Positions 54,037-63,937 of a stretch of 64,000 nucleotides of DNA are shown one piece after another. Below the pieces are notes generated by a model. The model saw only the letters and a program-made list of their open reading frames with translations, made no database searches and was not told where the DNA came from. Both the position numbers and the translations under genes were made by a program. The DNA is from Psychrobacter immobilis (GTDB lineage: Bacteria > Pseudomonadota > Gammaproteobacteria > Pseudomonadales > Moraxellaceae): the NCBI RefSeq assembly GCF_904846175.1, contig NZ_CAJGZM010000001.1, positions 310,001 through 374,000 on the forward strand, read 5' to 3'. Position 1 is the first letter of the stretch; each line of letters begins with the position of its first letter.

Positions 54037-54933
54037 TTAACCAATCCGGCGTTTAAGACCTGTCATCTGCAAGATACGGGTGGCAATCTCTTCAACAGAC
54101 ATCTCGGATACATCAAGGCTTGGAATGCCTTGCGAGGTATAAATCCCTTGTATTGCACGCTGCTCTTGCTGACATTGCTGATAGCTTGAATAACGACTAC
54201 CTGCGCGTCGTTCTTGGCGGATCTTCACCAAGCGATCTGTATCGATAATCAAACCAAATAGCTTATGTTTATGCTCACGTAAGGCTTTGGGCAGGTTATT
54301 GTCGTTTAAATCTTCTTCAGTTAAAGGATAGTTTGCCGCCCGAATACCAAATTGTAGCGCCAAATATAATGACGTTGGCGTTTTACCAGAGCGCGAAACG
54401 CCGATAAGAATAATATCTGCCGCATGGTAATGGCGGGTGCGTGCCCCATCATCATTGTCTAAAGCAAAATGCACGGCATCGATACGCTCTTTATAAGTCT
54501 CAGAATCAACGTTATCATGGGCATGACCCGAATGTCCGTCCGGCTCGACACCCGTCTCTTCCGCTACCCGACCGATTAAGCCTTCATACATATCCAAGTT
54601 ACAGCTATGTGCTGAGTTAATTTTTTCGCGAATCTCGGGGCTGACAATCGTATCGAATACCAATGGCAATAAACCATCGCGTTGATACGCAGTATTGATT
54701 TGTTCAACCGCATCTTCGGCACGCTCTAAGCTATCGACATAAGGCAATACTCGAGTCTCAAAAGGCACAGAGGCAAACTGACTTAAAATAGCACGTCCGA
54801 GAGTTTCGGCAGTGATTGCCGTGCCATCAGAGATAAAAAAGGCGGTTCTGATATTTTGGTCGTTATCTACTTGCAATGCTTGTTTGTTTTGAATAGTCGG
54901 ATTGGCTGCTTCGGGCGGATTGTTTGCGAACAT
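54037..54933 (-). CDS. ppsR: Pyruvate, water dikinase regulatory protein (PSRP)
   Basis: Bifunctional kinase/pyrophosphorylase that inactivates and reactivates PEP synthase by ADP-dependent phosphorylation. The 298 residues have the DUF299 features FFISDGTAITAETLGRAILSQF (about 32-53) and the P-loop GVSRSGKTPTS (about 177-187), then the GLIID and RQERRAGSRYSS segments. An N-terminal leader of about 28 residues is not conserved. AAGG precedes the ATG. It is divergent from ppsA, its target. Confidence 0.94.
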   Translation of the reverse strand: MFANNPPEAANPTIQNKQALQVDNDQNIRTAFFISDGTAITAETLGRAILSQFASVPFETRVLPYVDSLERAEDAVEQINTAYQRDGLLPLVFDTIVSPEIREKINSAHSCNLDMYEGLIGRVAEETGVEPDGHSGHAHDNVDSETYKERIDAVHFALDNDDGARTRHYHAADIILIGVSRSGKTPTSLYLALQFGIRAANYPLTEEDLNDNNLPKALREHKHKLFGLIIDTDRLVKIRQERRAGSRYSSYQQCQQEQRAIQGIYTSQGIPSLDVSEMSVEEIATRILQMTGLKRRIG

Positions 54934-55619
54934 AACGTGAACACCTTTGTTAAAACGTTAAAACATCAATAGTCGCTTTTGCTTAGCGCTGAAAAATCTT
55001 TAATCGGCTCTTGCTAGCCATTTATGGCAACTTCTAATAAAAACTTATCGTAAAATTTTTTTTATGATATTTATTTGTCATGCTATTTAATAGTCATTGG
55101 CTGTTAAATAGCGCTTAATTAGTATAAGCGCGTTTAGCACAATCTATGCGCTATATTATACGCATAATAGCCGTTCAATAGAAATCAATGTTACAGGCGT
55201 ACACTTAAAAGCTATCATAAAAGCCAGCATCAAAATAAAGCTCACTTTTAAATCTATCATTAAACACTTTAGCAATGCTTTAAGAGTTATCCAGAATTTA
55301 ACAGTTATATAGTCACCTATATGTAAAAGAAAAATAGAGACACAAATTTTAAGGCTATTTTATGACAGCCTTAAGTTAATTTCGGCTACTTTATCTAATA
55401 TTAGTGCTTATAAATGAACTAATAGAACCTATCATACCTACATTTTTATTATATTCTAGCAGGCAAATATTATGTTCTTGGCGCGCAAATATGTAGCAAT
55501 CCCCACAATTTGTATCTTTTTGACGAATTTTTTGGTTCTAGGTATCGAAATTATCCAAATATAGGGGTATAATCGACCATTATAATCTTTACTAAATAAC
55601 CTTATTTTCTGGAGTTATC
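54934..55619. promoter_or_regulatory. Divergent promoter region, ppsR / ppsA
   Basis: A 686-base AT-rich region between regulator and target. A TATAAT is at 55568-55573 and another at 55581-55586, both possible -10 boxes of ppsA; a perfect inverted repeat TTAAGGCT/AGCCTTAA (55349-55356 and 55367-55374) lies about 245 bases before ppsA. No open frame is seen. Confidence 0.55.
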
Positions 55620-58004
55620 ATGGCAGCGCAATCTACAGCACTTGTAATCAATCTTGATCAGCTAGGAAAAGATGACATTGATATGGTTGGCGGCAAGAAT
55701 GCCTCGCTTGGCGAGATGATCAGCCATCTATCTGATTTGGGTGTCAGCGTTCCAGGTGGCTTTGCGACCACTTCAAATGCGTTCAATCGTTTTTTGACAG
55801 AAACAGGCTTACTAGACAAAATCAACAACGAGCTTAAAGCGCTTGATGTTAATGATGTCAACAAGCTTGCCGAAACGGGTAAAAAAATCCGTACGTGGAT
55901 CATTGAGCAAGAGCTGCCAAGTGACCTTGAGCAAGAAGTGCGTCAGTCATTTGAAACCATGAGTGGCGGCGAAGACATCGCGGTTGCGGTACGTTCTTCT
56001 GCGACTGCTGAAGATTTGCCAGATGCTTCATTTGCTGGTCAGCAAGAAACTTTCTTGAACATTCGCGGCATTGATAACGTCCTAATTGCGATTAAAGAAG
56101 TATTTGCGTCTCTATATAACGACCGTGCTATCTCTTATCGTGTGCATAAAGGTTTTGAGCATGAAGGTGTTGCCCTATCTGCTGCTGTACAGCGTATGGT
56201 TCGTTCAGAAACTGGCGCTGCCGGCGTTATGTTCACCCTAGATACCGAAAGTGGTTTTGATCAAGTGGTCTTTATCACCTCAAGCTACGGTCTAGGTGAA
56301 ATGGTTGTGCAAGGCGCGGTCAACCCAGATGAGTTCTATGTATCGAAAAAATTACTTGCTAATGGTAAACCGGCGATTATCCGTCGCAACCTAGGTAGCA
56401 AGCATAAGAAAATGATTTACGGTGATGAAGGTAGCACCACTAAATCTGTAAAAATCATTGATGTTGAAAAAGAAGAGCGCATGCAGTTCTCTTTATCAAC
56501 TGAAGAGCTGAATTCACTTGCCAAACAAGCGATGACCATTGAAAAGCATTATGGTCAAGCGATGGATATCGAGTGGGCAAAAGACGGCGATACCAATGAA
56601 ATTTTTATCGTACAAGCACGTCCAGAAACCGTTAAGAGCCGCCAAGACAGCAATGTCATGGAACGTTATATCATCAATACTGGTGATGCTAAAATCCTAT
56701 GCGAAGGTCGTTCAATCGGTCAACGTATTGGTGCTGGTAAAGTACGTATCGTTAGCAACTTAAACGAGATGGACAAAGTACAAGATGGCGACGTATTAGT
56801 ATCAGATATGACGGATCCAGATTGGGAACCAGTAATGAAGCGCGCTTCTGCTATCATAACCAACCGTGGTGGTCGTACCTGTCATGCTGCTATTATCGCT
56901 CGTGAGCTTGGTGTTCCAGCTATCGTTGGTTGTGGTAACGCCACTGAGTTATTGGTTGACGGTCAAGACGTCACCGTTTCTTGTGCTGAAGGTGATACTG
57001 GCTTTATTTATGAAGGTCAGATTGATTTTGAAGTACAGACCAACTCTGTTGAATCTATGCCAGAGCTTGCATTCAAAGTAATGATGAACGTTGGTAACCC
57101 AGATCGCGCCTTCTCATTTACCCAAATGCCAAACGAAGGTATCGGTCTTGCGCGTCTTGAGTTTATTATCAACCGTATGATTGGTGTGCATCCAAAAGCG
57201 CTACTTAACATGAACAGCTTACCACGTGAAATCGCCCAAGCTATTAATGAGCGTATCGCCGGTTATGCTTCACCAGTTGATTTCTATGTTGACAAATTGG
57301 TCGAAGGTATCTCAACCCTGGCTGTAGCCTTTATGGACCAGCCTGTTATCGTTCGTATGTCTGATTTTAAATCAAACGAATACGCTAACTTGCTTGGTGG
57401 TAAGTTATACGAGCCATCAGAAGAAAACCCAATGCTTGGTTTCCGTGGTGCGAGTCGCTACGTCTCTGATAACTTCCGTGACTGCTTCGAGCTTGAGTGT
57501 AAAGCACTAAAACGCGTCCGTGATGAGATGGGTCTGACTCACGTCGAGATTATGATTCCATTCGTTCGTACCGTTGGCGAAGCCAAAGAAGTCATCGAGC
57601 TACTTGAGAAAAATGGTCTAAAACGTGGTGAAAATGGTCTGCGCGTCATCATGATGTGTGAGTTACCAACCAACGCCTTACTAGCAGAAGAGTTCCTAGA
57701 GCACTTCGATGGTTTCTCGATCGGTTCAAACGATTTGACTCAGTTAACGCTTGGTCTAGATCGTGACTCAGGTATCGTCTCACATCTATTTGATGAGCGT
57801 GATCCTGCGGTTAAGAAACTATTATCTATGGCGATTGAAGCTTGTAATAAAGCGGGTAAATACATTGGTATTTGTGGTCAAGGTCCATCAGATCACCCAG
57901 ATCTTGCTTACTGGCTCATGGAACAAGGTATCGACTCAGTGTCATTAAACCCTGACTCAGTATTAGATACTTGGTTCTTCTTAGCCGGTGAAGAAGCGAA
58001 GTAA
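55620..58004 (+). CDS. ppsA: Phosphoenolpyruvate synthase
   Basis: Makes PEP, AMP and phosphate from pyruvate, ATP and water in gluconeogenesis. The 794 residues match E. coli PpsA in length and order: ATP-grasp domain with [11 protein letters not shown] (about 23-33), phosphohistidine domain with [15 protein letters not shown] in which His422 is the phosphate carrier, and PEP-binding barrel with [15 protein letters not shown] and the final [11 protein letters not shown] containing the catalytic Cys. TGGAG lies seven bases before the ATG. The regulator ppsR is divergent. Confidence 0.97.
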   Translation: MAAQSTALVINLDQLGKDDIDMVGGKNASLGEMISHLSDLGVSVPGGFATTSNAFNRFLTETGLLDKINNELKALDVNDVNKLAETGKKIRTWIIEQELPSDLEQEVRQSFETMSGGEDIAVAVRSSATAEDLPDASFAGQQETFLNIRGIDNVLIAIKEVFASLYNDRAISYRVHKGFEHEGVALSAAVQRMVRSETGAAGVMFTLDTESGFDQVVFITSSYGLGEMVVQGAVNPDEFYVSKKLLANGKPAIIRRNLGSKHKKMIYGDEGSTTKSVKIIDVEKEERMQFSLSTEELNSLAKQAMTIEKHYGQAMDIEWAKDGDTNEIFIVQARPETVKSRQDSNVMERYIINTGDAKILCEGRSIGQRIGAGKVRIVSNLNEMDKVQDGDVLVSDMTDPDWEPVMKRASAIITNRGGRTCHAAIIARELGVPAIVGCGNATELLVDGQDVTVSCAEGDTGFIYEGQIDFEVQTNSVESMPELAFKVMMNVGNPDRAFSFTQMPNEGIGLARLEFIINRMIGVHPKALLNMNSLPREIAQAINERIAGYASPVDFYVDKLVEGISTLAVAFMDQPVIVRMSDFKSNEYANLLGGKLYEPSEENPMLGFRGASRYVSDNFRDCFELECKALKRVRDEMGLTHVEIMIPFVRTVGEAKEVIELLEKNGLKRGENGLRVIMMCELPTNALLAEEFLEHFDGFSIGSNDLTQLTLGLDRDSGIVSHLFDERDPAVKKLLSMAIEACNKAGKYIGICGQGPSDHPDLAYWLMEQGIDSVSLNPDSVLDTWFFLAGEEAK

Positions 58005-58056
58005 GCCGTAACGTTCAGTCACAGCGTTAACTCACATTGTCATGTAAAATATAATC

Positions 58057-58093
58057 ATTAGGGTCTATTTGATTTTTTCAAATAGACCCTAAT
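58057..58093 (+). terminator. Long perfect hairpin after ppsA
   Basis: Perfect 16-base stem ATTAGGGTCTATTTGA/TCAAATAGACCCTAAT with five T in the loop, 52 bases after the ppsA stop. There is no T run after the stem, so termination is likely but not typical. Confidence 0.6.
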
Positions 58094-58186
58094 ATAATGT
58101 ATTACCAAAAGTGACTTAAAAGCCGTTTTTTAAAGATAGCTTTTTAAAAACAGTGACTTAAGATATGACTAACTATGTAGGCAATT

Positions 58187-59173
58187 ATGCAGATTTTCCT
58201 TGCTCGAAATAACGTACAAGCCGGTCCATACACCTTGGATCAGCTCAATATTATGCTCACTTCTGGCGAAGTCGTATTAGATGATTTGATATGGCATGAA
58301 GGCTTAGATCAGTGGCAGCGTGTTGGTAATTTAACCAACAACCAGCCTTACTACCGTCCTGCTCCTATACTGTCGGCAGATAATAACGATTCTATTATTA
58401 ATAATGTCACTATCTTTCCAGAAGATTCTGCTAGCAGCACGGGTCAAGATAATAAAACTGTATCGCTAGACAGATTATACGGCAAGCCTGAACGTCCGGC
58501 AGAAAATGCTAAAAATAGCAAAGTAGACATGACAACCAATCGTCAATACAAGCCAACTGGCAATGTCTCATTAAATAAATCTAGTATGACTAATGCCACC
58601 TCAGCAAAAGATAAAGTCGTAGGTAATGTCGTCCTTGCGCCTATTATGTCACGGGTATTGGCGACGGCACTTAATGCTCTACTATATTTATTAGCGATTT
58701 TTCCGCTAGTCATGGCATTAACCAAAATGGATGTGGATTATACCAAGTTTCAAAATATCCAAGATATGGATGCCGCTTATCAGTACTCAATGACGCTGAT
58801 GGAAAGTATTCCAAGCAGCACCTTGATGATGTCACAAGTGATGGTATTTGGTTTATTTGCGCTGCAACTAGTGTTTATCACCTTGCGTGGGCAATCACTT
58901 GGTAAGCTGATTACCGGTATTCGCGTCGTTGATCAAACGACCCATCGTCTGCCATCTTTTACCAAGCTTATCGGCATGCGTACCCTGCTACTGTTTATTA
59001 TTTATAACTTATTGTTCTCATTTACCAGCTTTTTAGGCTTTGTGGTCATTATTGTTCATTATTATATGGCATCAAAAAGCCCTGAAAATATCGGTTGGCA
59101 TGACAAACTTGCTAAAACCTTGGTGGTAAAAGCGGATAGCAGCCAATTAATCAAACAGCCAAAAGTAAAATAA
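58187..59173 (+). CDS. GYF_2/RDD-domain membrane protein
   Basis: A 328-residue inner-membrane protein. The N-terminus (about 1-50) is a GYF_2 domain (FLARNNVQAGPYTLDQL...LIWHEGLDQWQRV). A polar linker (about 50-145) leads to an RDD domain (about 148-315) with hydrophobic segments near 165, 220 and 265-290 and the RGQSLGKLITGIRVVD motif. Such proteins probably transport or organise membrane partners; no definite role is known. TAGG precedes the ATG. Followed by a terminator at 59240-59267. Confidence 0.88.
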   Translation: MQIFLARNNVQAGPYTLDQLNIMLTSGEVVLDDLIWHEGLDQWQRVGNLTNNQPYYRPAPILSADNNDSIINNVTIFPEDSASSTGQDNKTVSLDRLYGKPERPAENAKNSKVDMTTNRQYKPTGNVSLNKSSMTNATSAKDKVVGNVVLAPIMSRVLATALNALLYLLAIFPLVMALTKMDVDYTKFQNIQDMDAAYQYSMTLMESIPSSTLMMSQVMVFGLFALQLVFITLRGQSLGKLITGIRVVDQTTHRLPSFTKLIGMRTLLLFIIYNLLFSFTSFLGFVVIIVHYYMASKSPENIGWHDKLAKTLVVKADSSQLIKQPKVK

Positions 59174-59239
59174 TTAACTTAATAATTAATTTATAGCCTT
59201 GTTATAAACAGATTATTATAAATATCATAAAGTTATATT

Positions 59240-59267
59240 AAAAAGTGGCGTTTAGGCGCCACTTTTT
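59240..59267 (+). terminator. Terminator of the RDD-domain gene
   Basis: Stem AAAAAGTGGCG/CGCCACTTTTT with a short loop, about 65 bases after the stop. Confidence 0.85.
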
Positions 59268-59327
59268 ATTAGTAGAGCAGTATTTGCTGCTTTTATTGTT
59301 TATTAACAGCCGCTTAGTGATTAACCT

Positions 59328-59356
59328 TTGTGTTAAGCACTGAGTACTGTTATAAT
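59328..59356 (+). promoter_or_regulatory. Probable sigma70 promoter of rpsF-rpsR-rplI
   Basis: TTGTGT (59328-59333), 17 bases, then TATAAT (59351-59356) preceded by TGT, so an extended -10. It lies about 130 bases upstream of rpsF. Confidence 0.7.
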
Positions 59357-59484
59357 ACGGCGCTTTATAAACTAAGCTTATCCCCTATTGTTTTTCTGTA
59401 AAATCCGATAAAATTTGGGCTTACCTTATAAATCTCCTTGCTATTAACATAGGGTTAATAGCTACTAATCCGTAAGGAGTCATA

Positions 59485-59889
59485 ATGCGACATTACGAAC
59501 TGGTGTTACTTGTACACCCAGACCAAAGCGACCAAGTGGTCGGCATGGTTGAACGCTATATCAAGTTGGTTCAAGACAACGGCGGTGCAATCCATCGTCT
59601 AGAAGATTGGGGCCGCCGTCAACTGGCTTACCCAATCAACAAGATTCATAAAGCTCATTACGTTCTTTTCAACATTGAAACTGACGGTGAAACTTTAGCT
59701 GAACTTGAAGAATTATTCCGTTATAACGACGCGATCATTCGTAGTCTAGTTATGCGCCGTGACGATGCTGTCACTGAAGAGTCGCAGTTAGCCAAGAATG
59801 CCGATGAAAAACGCGCACGCAAAGCAACTACTCGTCGTCCTGACAGTCGTGAAAACGACAGTGACGACAACGACCACAGTGAAGACTAA
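59485..59889 (+). CDS. rpsF: 30S ribosomal protein S6
   Basis: Binds S18 in the platform of the small subunit. The 134 residues start [15 protein letters not shown] and include [20 protein letters not shown], both typical of S6. The C-terminus (about 100-134) is a Lys/Arg then Asp/Glu-rich tail; in other bacteria this region receives added glutamates. TAAGGAG precedes the ATG. First gene of the rpsF-rpsR-rplI operon. Confidence 0.97.
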   Translation: MRHYELVLLVHPDQSDQVVGMVERYIKLVQDNGGAIHRLEDWGRRQLAYPINKIHKAHYVLFNIETDGETLAELEELFRYNDAIIRSLVMRRDDAVTEESQLAKNADEKRARKATTRRPDSRENDSDDNDHSED

Positions 59890-59905
59890 TTAAAGGAGAA
59901 TACTC

Positions 59906-60136
59906 ATGGCACGTTTCTATCGCCGTCGCAAATTCTGCCGTTTCACTGCTGAAGGCATCACTCACATCGATTATAAAGATGTTGAATTGCTAAAACAGTA
60001 CATCAGTGATAATGGTAAAATCGTACCAAGCCGCATTACCGGTACATCTACTAAGTATCAGCGTCAACTAGCGACTGCTATCAAGCAAGCTCGTTATTTA
60101 TCGCTACTTCCATACACTGATAACCATCAGGGTTAA
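59906..60136 (+). CDS. rpsR: 30S ribosomal protein S18
   Basis: A 76-residue small-subunit protein that pairs with S6. The basic start [13 protein letters not shown] and the segment [28 protein letters not shown] are hallmarks of S18. AAAGGAG precedes the ATG; spacing to rpsF is 16 bases. Confidence 0.98.
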   Translation: MARFYRRRKFCRFTAEGITHIDYKDVELLKQYISDNGKIVPSRITGTSTKYQRQLATAIKQARYLSLLPYTDNHQG

Positions 60137-60162
60137 CCGTTAACTTTAACTAGGAATGACTC

Positions 60163-60672
60163 ATGCAAATTATTTTGTTACAGCGTATCGTCAACCTTGG
60201 TAAACTCGGTGAAACTGTCGATGTGAAACCAGGTTACGGACGTAACTTTCTTATCCCTTTGGGTAAAGCACTACCTGCTACTGCAGCTAACATTGAAAAG
60301 TTCGAAGCACGTCGTGCTGAGCTTGAAGCTGAAGAAGCAAAAGAAGTAGCTGTTGCTCAAGAACGTGCTGACGCATTAACTGACGTTAATGTTATCATGC
60401 GCGCTAAATCAGGTGACGAAGGCAAGCTATTCGGCTCTATCGGTACTCGCGATATCGCTGAAGCATTGACTAACTCAGGTCTAGAAGTTGACCGTGCTGA
60501 AATCAAGCTACCTGAAGGCACTTTACGTCAAGTTGGCGAATATAATGTTGATATTCAGCTACACCACGACGTTACTGCTAGTATCTTAGTAACCATTCTT
60601 TCAGAAGATGGCGACACTCAAGATTCAGCAGAAGAAGTTGAAGACGAGAACGAAGATTACTCTGAAGAGTAA
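60163..60672 (+). CDS. rplI: 50S ribosomal protein L9
   Basis: A 169-residue large-subunit protein with an N-terminal domain [30 protein letters not shown] (about 1-30), a long connecting helix (about 40-75) and the C-terminal RNA-binding domain. It is about 20 residues longer than E. coli L9 owing to an acidic Asp/Glu-rich tail at the end. TAGGA precedes the ATG. Last gene of its operon; terminator follows. Confidence 0.97.
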   Translation: MQIILLQRIVNLGKLGETVDVKPGYGRNFLIPLGKALPATAANIEKFEARRAELEAEEAKEVAVAQERADALTDVNVIMRAKSGDEGKLFGSIGTRDIAEALTNSGLEVDRAEIKLPEGTLRQVGEYNVDIQLHHDVTASILVTILSEDGDTQDSAEEVEDENEDYSEE

Positions 60673-60692
60673 TATTTAGTACGAGTCTAAAG

Positions 60693-60725
60693 AAAAGCCA
60701 GTAACGTCATGTTGCTGGCTTTTTT
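60693..60725 (+). terminator. Terminator of the rpsF operon
   Basis: Stem AAAAGCCAG/CTGGCTTTT with an intervening ACGT-type loop and a T run, 20 bases after rplI. Confidence 0.85.
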
Positions 60726-60930
60726 GTGTTTTGAATCTCGCCAAGCTGAATCTGATAAACTATTTAATAAAAACTTACAATGATATCTGAGAGCAATAAT
60801 TGGTAATAAAATACCCATACAATCTATACTTAATAATAAACTACTGCTTATAAAGTCACCTTTAATATCAACATCTTAATTGCTATCCTATACCTATATA
60901 AATGTATAACTACGGATAAAATGGGACGCT

Positions 60931-61155
60931 ATGATAAATACTGATGACAAATTAATCTGTATCCAAGGTAATGAATTTTACTCAGAAGGTAAGGTATATA
61001 CCGTTGGTAGAATCGTGAATAATAAATACTTTCAGTTGCTGACTGGTAGTAATGATGACCATTGGTACGCAACTTTAGATGACGAAGGTATTTATGTTAG
61101 CTTTGATTCTATGAGTGCAGCAGATAATAAAGCTTGGTTTGATAAGATTGCTTAG
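60931..61155 (+). CDS. Small hypothetical protein
   Basis: A 74-residue soluble protein rich in Asp, Asn, Tyr and Trp with alternating hydrophobic residues, suggesting a small beta-rich fold. I do not recognise a family; short proteins of this kind are seen on phages and on bacterial chromosomes. ATG with GGGA nearby (spacing short) and its own terminator at about 61228-61259 make expression likely. Confidence 0.6.
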   Translation: MINTDDKLICIQGNEFYSEGKVYTVGRIVNNKYFQLLTGSNDDHWYATLDDEGIYVSFDSMSAADNKAWFDKIA

Positions 61156-61227
61156 GCAGTTTTTATTTATGTATTGATGACAGACATATAATTATGAAAG
61201 ATAAATTAGAAAATACCTTATTTCAAG

Positions 61228-61259
61228 AAACTGGCCATTATAAATGGTCAGTTTTTTTT
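61228..61259 (+). terminator. Terminator of the small gene
   Basis: Stem AAACTGGCCAT/ATGGTCAGTTT (one G-T pair) then eight T. It ends just before the stop of the convergent cobC gene. Confidence 0.8.
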
Positions 61260-61261
61260 GG

Positions 61262-61816
61262 TTAAAAATCTAGTTGAGAATGCTCTAAATAATTGACGGG
61301 TCGTGGCCATTCAACGGCTTTCTTCGGCACTTCTTGTCCAGCAACTATCATACTAGCAGCATTTATCCAACCTGCATGACCGACGACCAATATTGGTCTA
61401 TGACTGCTGTTTTGTCTAGCAATCTCATTTATCCAACTTTCCACACGCTCAAATAACTGCTGTAAACTTTCGCCGTGCTTAGGTGCAAAATCAGCAAAGT
61501 TATTACACCAGTCATCAATTTCTTGTTTTGGTATTTGTGCCCAAGGCTGAGCATCCCAGTTACCAAAATCAATCTCTGCAAGCTCAGGGGCGACATGATA
61601 TTGAAAGCCTTGCTTCGCTAGCATCTCACCCACTTTTAAGGAGCGCTGTAACGGGCTGACCCAAATGAATTTTGGTAATTGATGCAGACGCACAAAGCGC
61701 TGTATTTTATTAGCAAGGCGTTTTATTTTGCGTTTATCGACACTGATATCCGTCTGTCCGACACAAAACCCATTGGCCGCAATGGGCTTTGGATGCCGCC
61801 AAATATGAAAAATCAT
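61262..61816 (-). CDS. cobC: Histidine phosphatase, alpha-ribazole phosphatase type
   Basis: A 184-residue histidine phosphatase, likely removing phosphate from alpha-ribazole-5'-phosphate or adenosylcobalamin phosphate. The nucleophile is His8 in WRHPKP, where the canonical RHG is RHP; the second His is in GHAGWINA (about 145-152) and the LAEIDFGNWD motif (about 83-92) is normal. Position after cobT-cobS favours this function. It starts 38 bases after the cobS stop on the minus strand, with AGGA at a long distance before the ATG. Confidence 0.83.
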   Translation of the reverse strand: MIFHIWRHPKPIAANGFCVGQTDISVDKRKIKRLANKIQRFVRLHQLPKFIWVSPLQRSLKVGEMLAKQGFQYHVAPELAEIDFGNWDAQPWAQIPKQEIDDWCNNFADFAPKHGESLQQLFERVESWINEIARQNSSHRPILVVGHAGWINAASMIVAGQEVPKKAVEWPRPVNYLEHSQLDF

Positions 61817-61853
61817 TTGCTGTTACTATCCTGTTTTGACCATCACTTTTATA

Positions 61854-62747
61854 TCAGATAAACGGTATAGATATAGAGGCAGCAAGTCCGATATAAATGG
61901 CAATCTCACTCAGCTGCTGCGTGGCACCTAATCCATCACCCGTATAACCCTCTAAACGTCTACGTAATAAACGGCGCATATAGTCTGTAGCTATGAGGCC
62001 TAATAATAAAGCCAATAGCCATTGCCAGATACCAATTTGCTGCACGGTAGCAGGAAACAGGAGCAGGACGAGTACGCCAGCCAATAGCAACCACCCACTA
62101 CTCAATATTCCTTGAAAGGGCGTCAGCTGCTGCGCCATCGGTTTGGCCTTGGCATGCTCAATCTCACCGCCATAAGGCAATAGCGCCAGTAAGTTAATAC
62201 ATAATAAGCGTGAGGCGGTATGACCAATAATCAGCGCCACAATAGCCACCGATAGTGGCATGGCAGTCAGTAAACTGATTTTGATAAGTAACGCGCATAC
62301 CAACCCTAGTACACCATAAGTTCCTAAACGTGAGTCTTTCATAATGGTTAAAGTACGCTCGCGGGTCAGACCACCGCCTAAACCATCGCAACTATCAGCA
62401 AGTCCATCTTCATGGAAAGCGCCAGTGAGCCTAATCCCAAAAGCGGTACTTATCACTGCTGCTACCAAGGGCGTAAATAAGATACTGCCTAGCCAAAATA
62501 CGCCAGCGCAGAGCAGCCCAATCAATAAACCTACTCCAGGAAAATGACGGCTGCTCTGGTGCAACCACTGCGGATCATAATTGACAAATTGCGGTACGGG
62601 CAAGCGCGTCAAAAACTGTACCGCCACCAATAATAGACGCCATTCATGCTTTATAAATTGACCAACCCTTGGTTTAGACGATGATTGCTGTGGCGGCTCT
62701 AGTTGATTTAATGGGTTTTTTGATGGCTTTTTTGATAATTGTGACAT
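61854..62747 (-). CDS. cobS: Adenosylcobinamide-GDP ribazoletransferase (cobalamin synthase)
   Basis: Inner-membrane enzyme joining adenosylcobinamide-GDP and alpha-ribazole into cobalamin. The 297 residues have an N-terminal polar leader (1-45), about six hydrophobic segments and the conserved GAFHEDGLADSCDGLGGG acidic motif (about 108-126) followed by TIMKDSRLGTYG. Its start overlaps the cobT stop by one base (TAATG), so it is translationally coupled. Symbol cobV is used in some organisms. Confidence 0.93.
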   Translation of the reverse strand: MSQLSKKPSKNPLNQLEPPQQSSSKPRVGQFIKHEWRLLLVAVQFLTRLPVPQFVNYDPQWLHQSSRHFPGVGLLIGLLCAGVFWLGSILFTPLVAAVISTAFGIRLTGAFHEDGLADSCDGLGGGLTRERTLTIMKDSRLGTYGVLGLVCALLIKISLLTAMPLSVAIVALIIGHTASRLLCINLLALLPYGGEIEHAKAKPMAQQLTPFQGILSSGWLLLAGVLVLLLFPATVQQIGIWQWLLALLLGLIATDYMRRLLRRRLEGYTGDGLGATQQLSEIAIYIGLAASISIPFI

Positions 62748-63799
62748 TAGCTATTTTGTCCACTGATACCGGCATCATTAAAACTTGCCATCTCATTTAT
62801 AATGGCACAAGCTGACTGTAATAGTGGATACGCCAGTGCTGCACCGCTGCCCTCGCCTAGGCGCATACCCATATTAAGTAATGGCTCAGCATTAAGAAGC
62901 TTTAATAAATGCGCATGCCCTGGTTCAACCGAGTGATGGGCAAAGATAGCATATTGAGCAACACCGGGCGCTAGACGCTCAGCCGCCAACAACGCGCTAC
63001 TGGCAATAAAGCCATCAATCAATAAAATACGCCGCTCACTAGCAGCTTGAATCAGTGCCCCTGCCATCATAGCAATCTCAAGCCCGCCTAATGCTGCAAG
63101 TACATCGAGCGGCGCTTGCGCTTCACTATGCCGCGCTAATACTTGCGTTAAAATACTTGCCTTGTGTTGTAATCCTGCATCGTCAAGACCGGTGCCGCGA
63201 CCGATGCAATCATTAATCGGTATATCGCCCAACCTTGCCAGCAATAAACTGGCAGCGGACGTATTACCGATGCCCATCTCCCCAACAATCAGTAGATTGC
63301 CTGCCATGTTCTTAACCACGTTCATGCCGTTCTCTAAGGCAGCTAAGCATTCTGCTGTAGTCATCGCAGGCTCAGTTAGCGCATCACGGCTACCGTGACG
63401 GACTTTATAATTGAGCAATTGAGCATTAGGTGCAAAGTCAGCGTCGACACCAGCATCGACTACTTTCAGATCAATGTTATGCTGACGCGCTAAGACATTA
63501 ATGGCAGCGCCGCCTTGCAAGAAGTTGTAAACCATTTGCGCAGTAACTGCACTTGGGAACGCGGATGTACCATGCTTGGTTAGACCATGGTCGGCGGCAA
63601 ATACTCGAATTTGAGGCTGATTAATATGCGGCGCGGTCGTACCTTGAATCATACCCAACTGCACAGCAAGCATCTCTAAGCGTCCAAGGGCGCCAAGCGG
63701 CTTGGTCTTTTGATCGATGATTTGCTGCAACTGCTGACGCAGCTCGTTATTTTCTATATTTGCAATCGTAGGAGCTATAAATGTCTTCAAGGAAACCAC
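62747..63799 (-). CDS. cobT: Nicotinate-nucleotide-dimethylbenzimidazole phosphoribosyltransferase
   Basis: Makes alpha-ribazole phosphate for the lower ligand of cobalamin. The 350 residues include the KPLGALGRLE start region (about 33-42), VFAADHGLTKHGTSAFP (about 67-83), GEMGIGNTSAASLL (about 174-187), and MRLGEGSGAALAYPLL with the catalytic Glu near 325. No ATG begins this frame; the start is a GTG at 63799 or a TTG at 63790, the latter with GGTGG just before it. First gene of cobT-cobS-cobC. Confidence 0.94.
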   Translation of the reverse strand: MVSLKTFIAPTIANIENNELRQQLQQIIDQKTKPLGALGRLEMLAVQLGMIQGTTAPHINQPQIRVFAADHGLTKHGTSAFPSAVTAQMVYNFLQGGAAINVLARQHNIDLKVVDAGVDADFAPNAQLLNYKVRHGSRDALTEPAMTTAECLAALENGMNVVKNMAGNLLIVGEMGIGNTSAASLLLARLGDIPINDCIGRGTGLDDAGLQHKASILTQVLARHSEAQAPLDVLAALGGLEIAMMAGALIQAASERRILLIDGFIASSALLAAERLAPGVAQYAIFAHHSVEPGHAHLLKLLNAEPLLNMGMRLGEGSGAALAYPLLQSACAIINEMASFNDAGISGQNS

Positions 63800-63822
63800 C
63801 GTAATTTTTATACAGATAAAAC

Positions 63823-63850
63823 AAAACCCACATATTAGAGCGTGGGTTTT
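63823..63850 (-). terminator. Terminator of the gene at the right edge
   Basis: Minus-strand stem AAAACCCAC/GTGGGTTTT with T-rich tail. It lies between cobT and the partial leftward gene at the right edge and would end the latter. Confidence 0.7.
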
Positions 63851-63937
63851 ACCATTCTTTGAGCGCTTTTTTACTTTAAAGTAGCGGCTATGAATTCAAA
63901 TAATGCTTAGCTATGTACTCACAACCACAGCTTAAAT

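Larger units (their letters stand above)
59174..59484. promoter_or_regulatory. Intergenic region with RDD terminator and rpsF promoter
   Basis: In 311 bases this holds the terminator of the RDD gene at 59240-59267 (stem AAAAAGTGGCG/CGCCACTTTTT) and the promoter of the ribosomal operon at 59328-59356, followed by a leader of about 120 bases before rpsF. Confidence 0.7.

Noticed and set aside
63800-63937. Cobalamin riboswitch before cobT
   Set aside because: The gap is too short (138 bases) and is occupied by a terminator hairpin; no B12-box was recognised.
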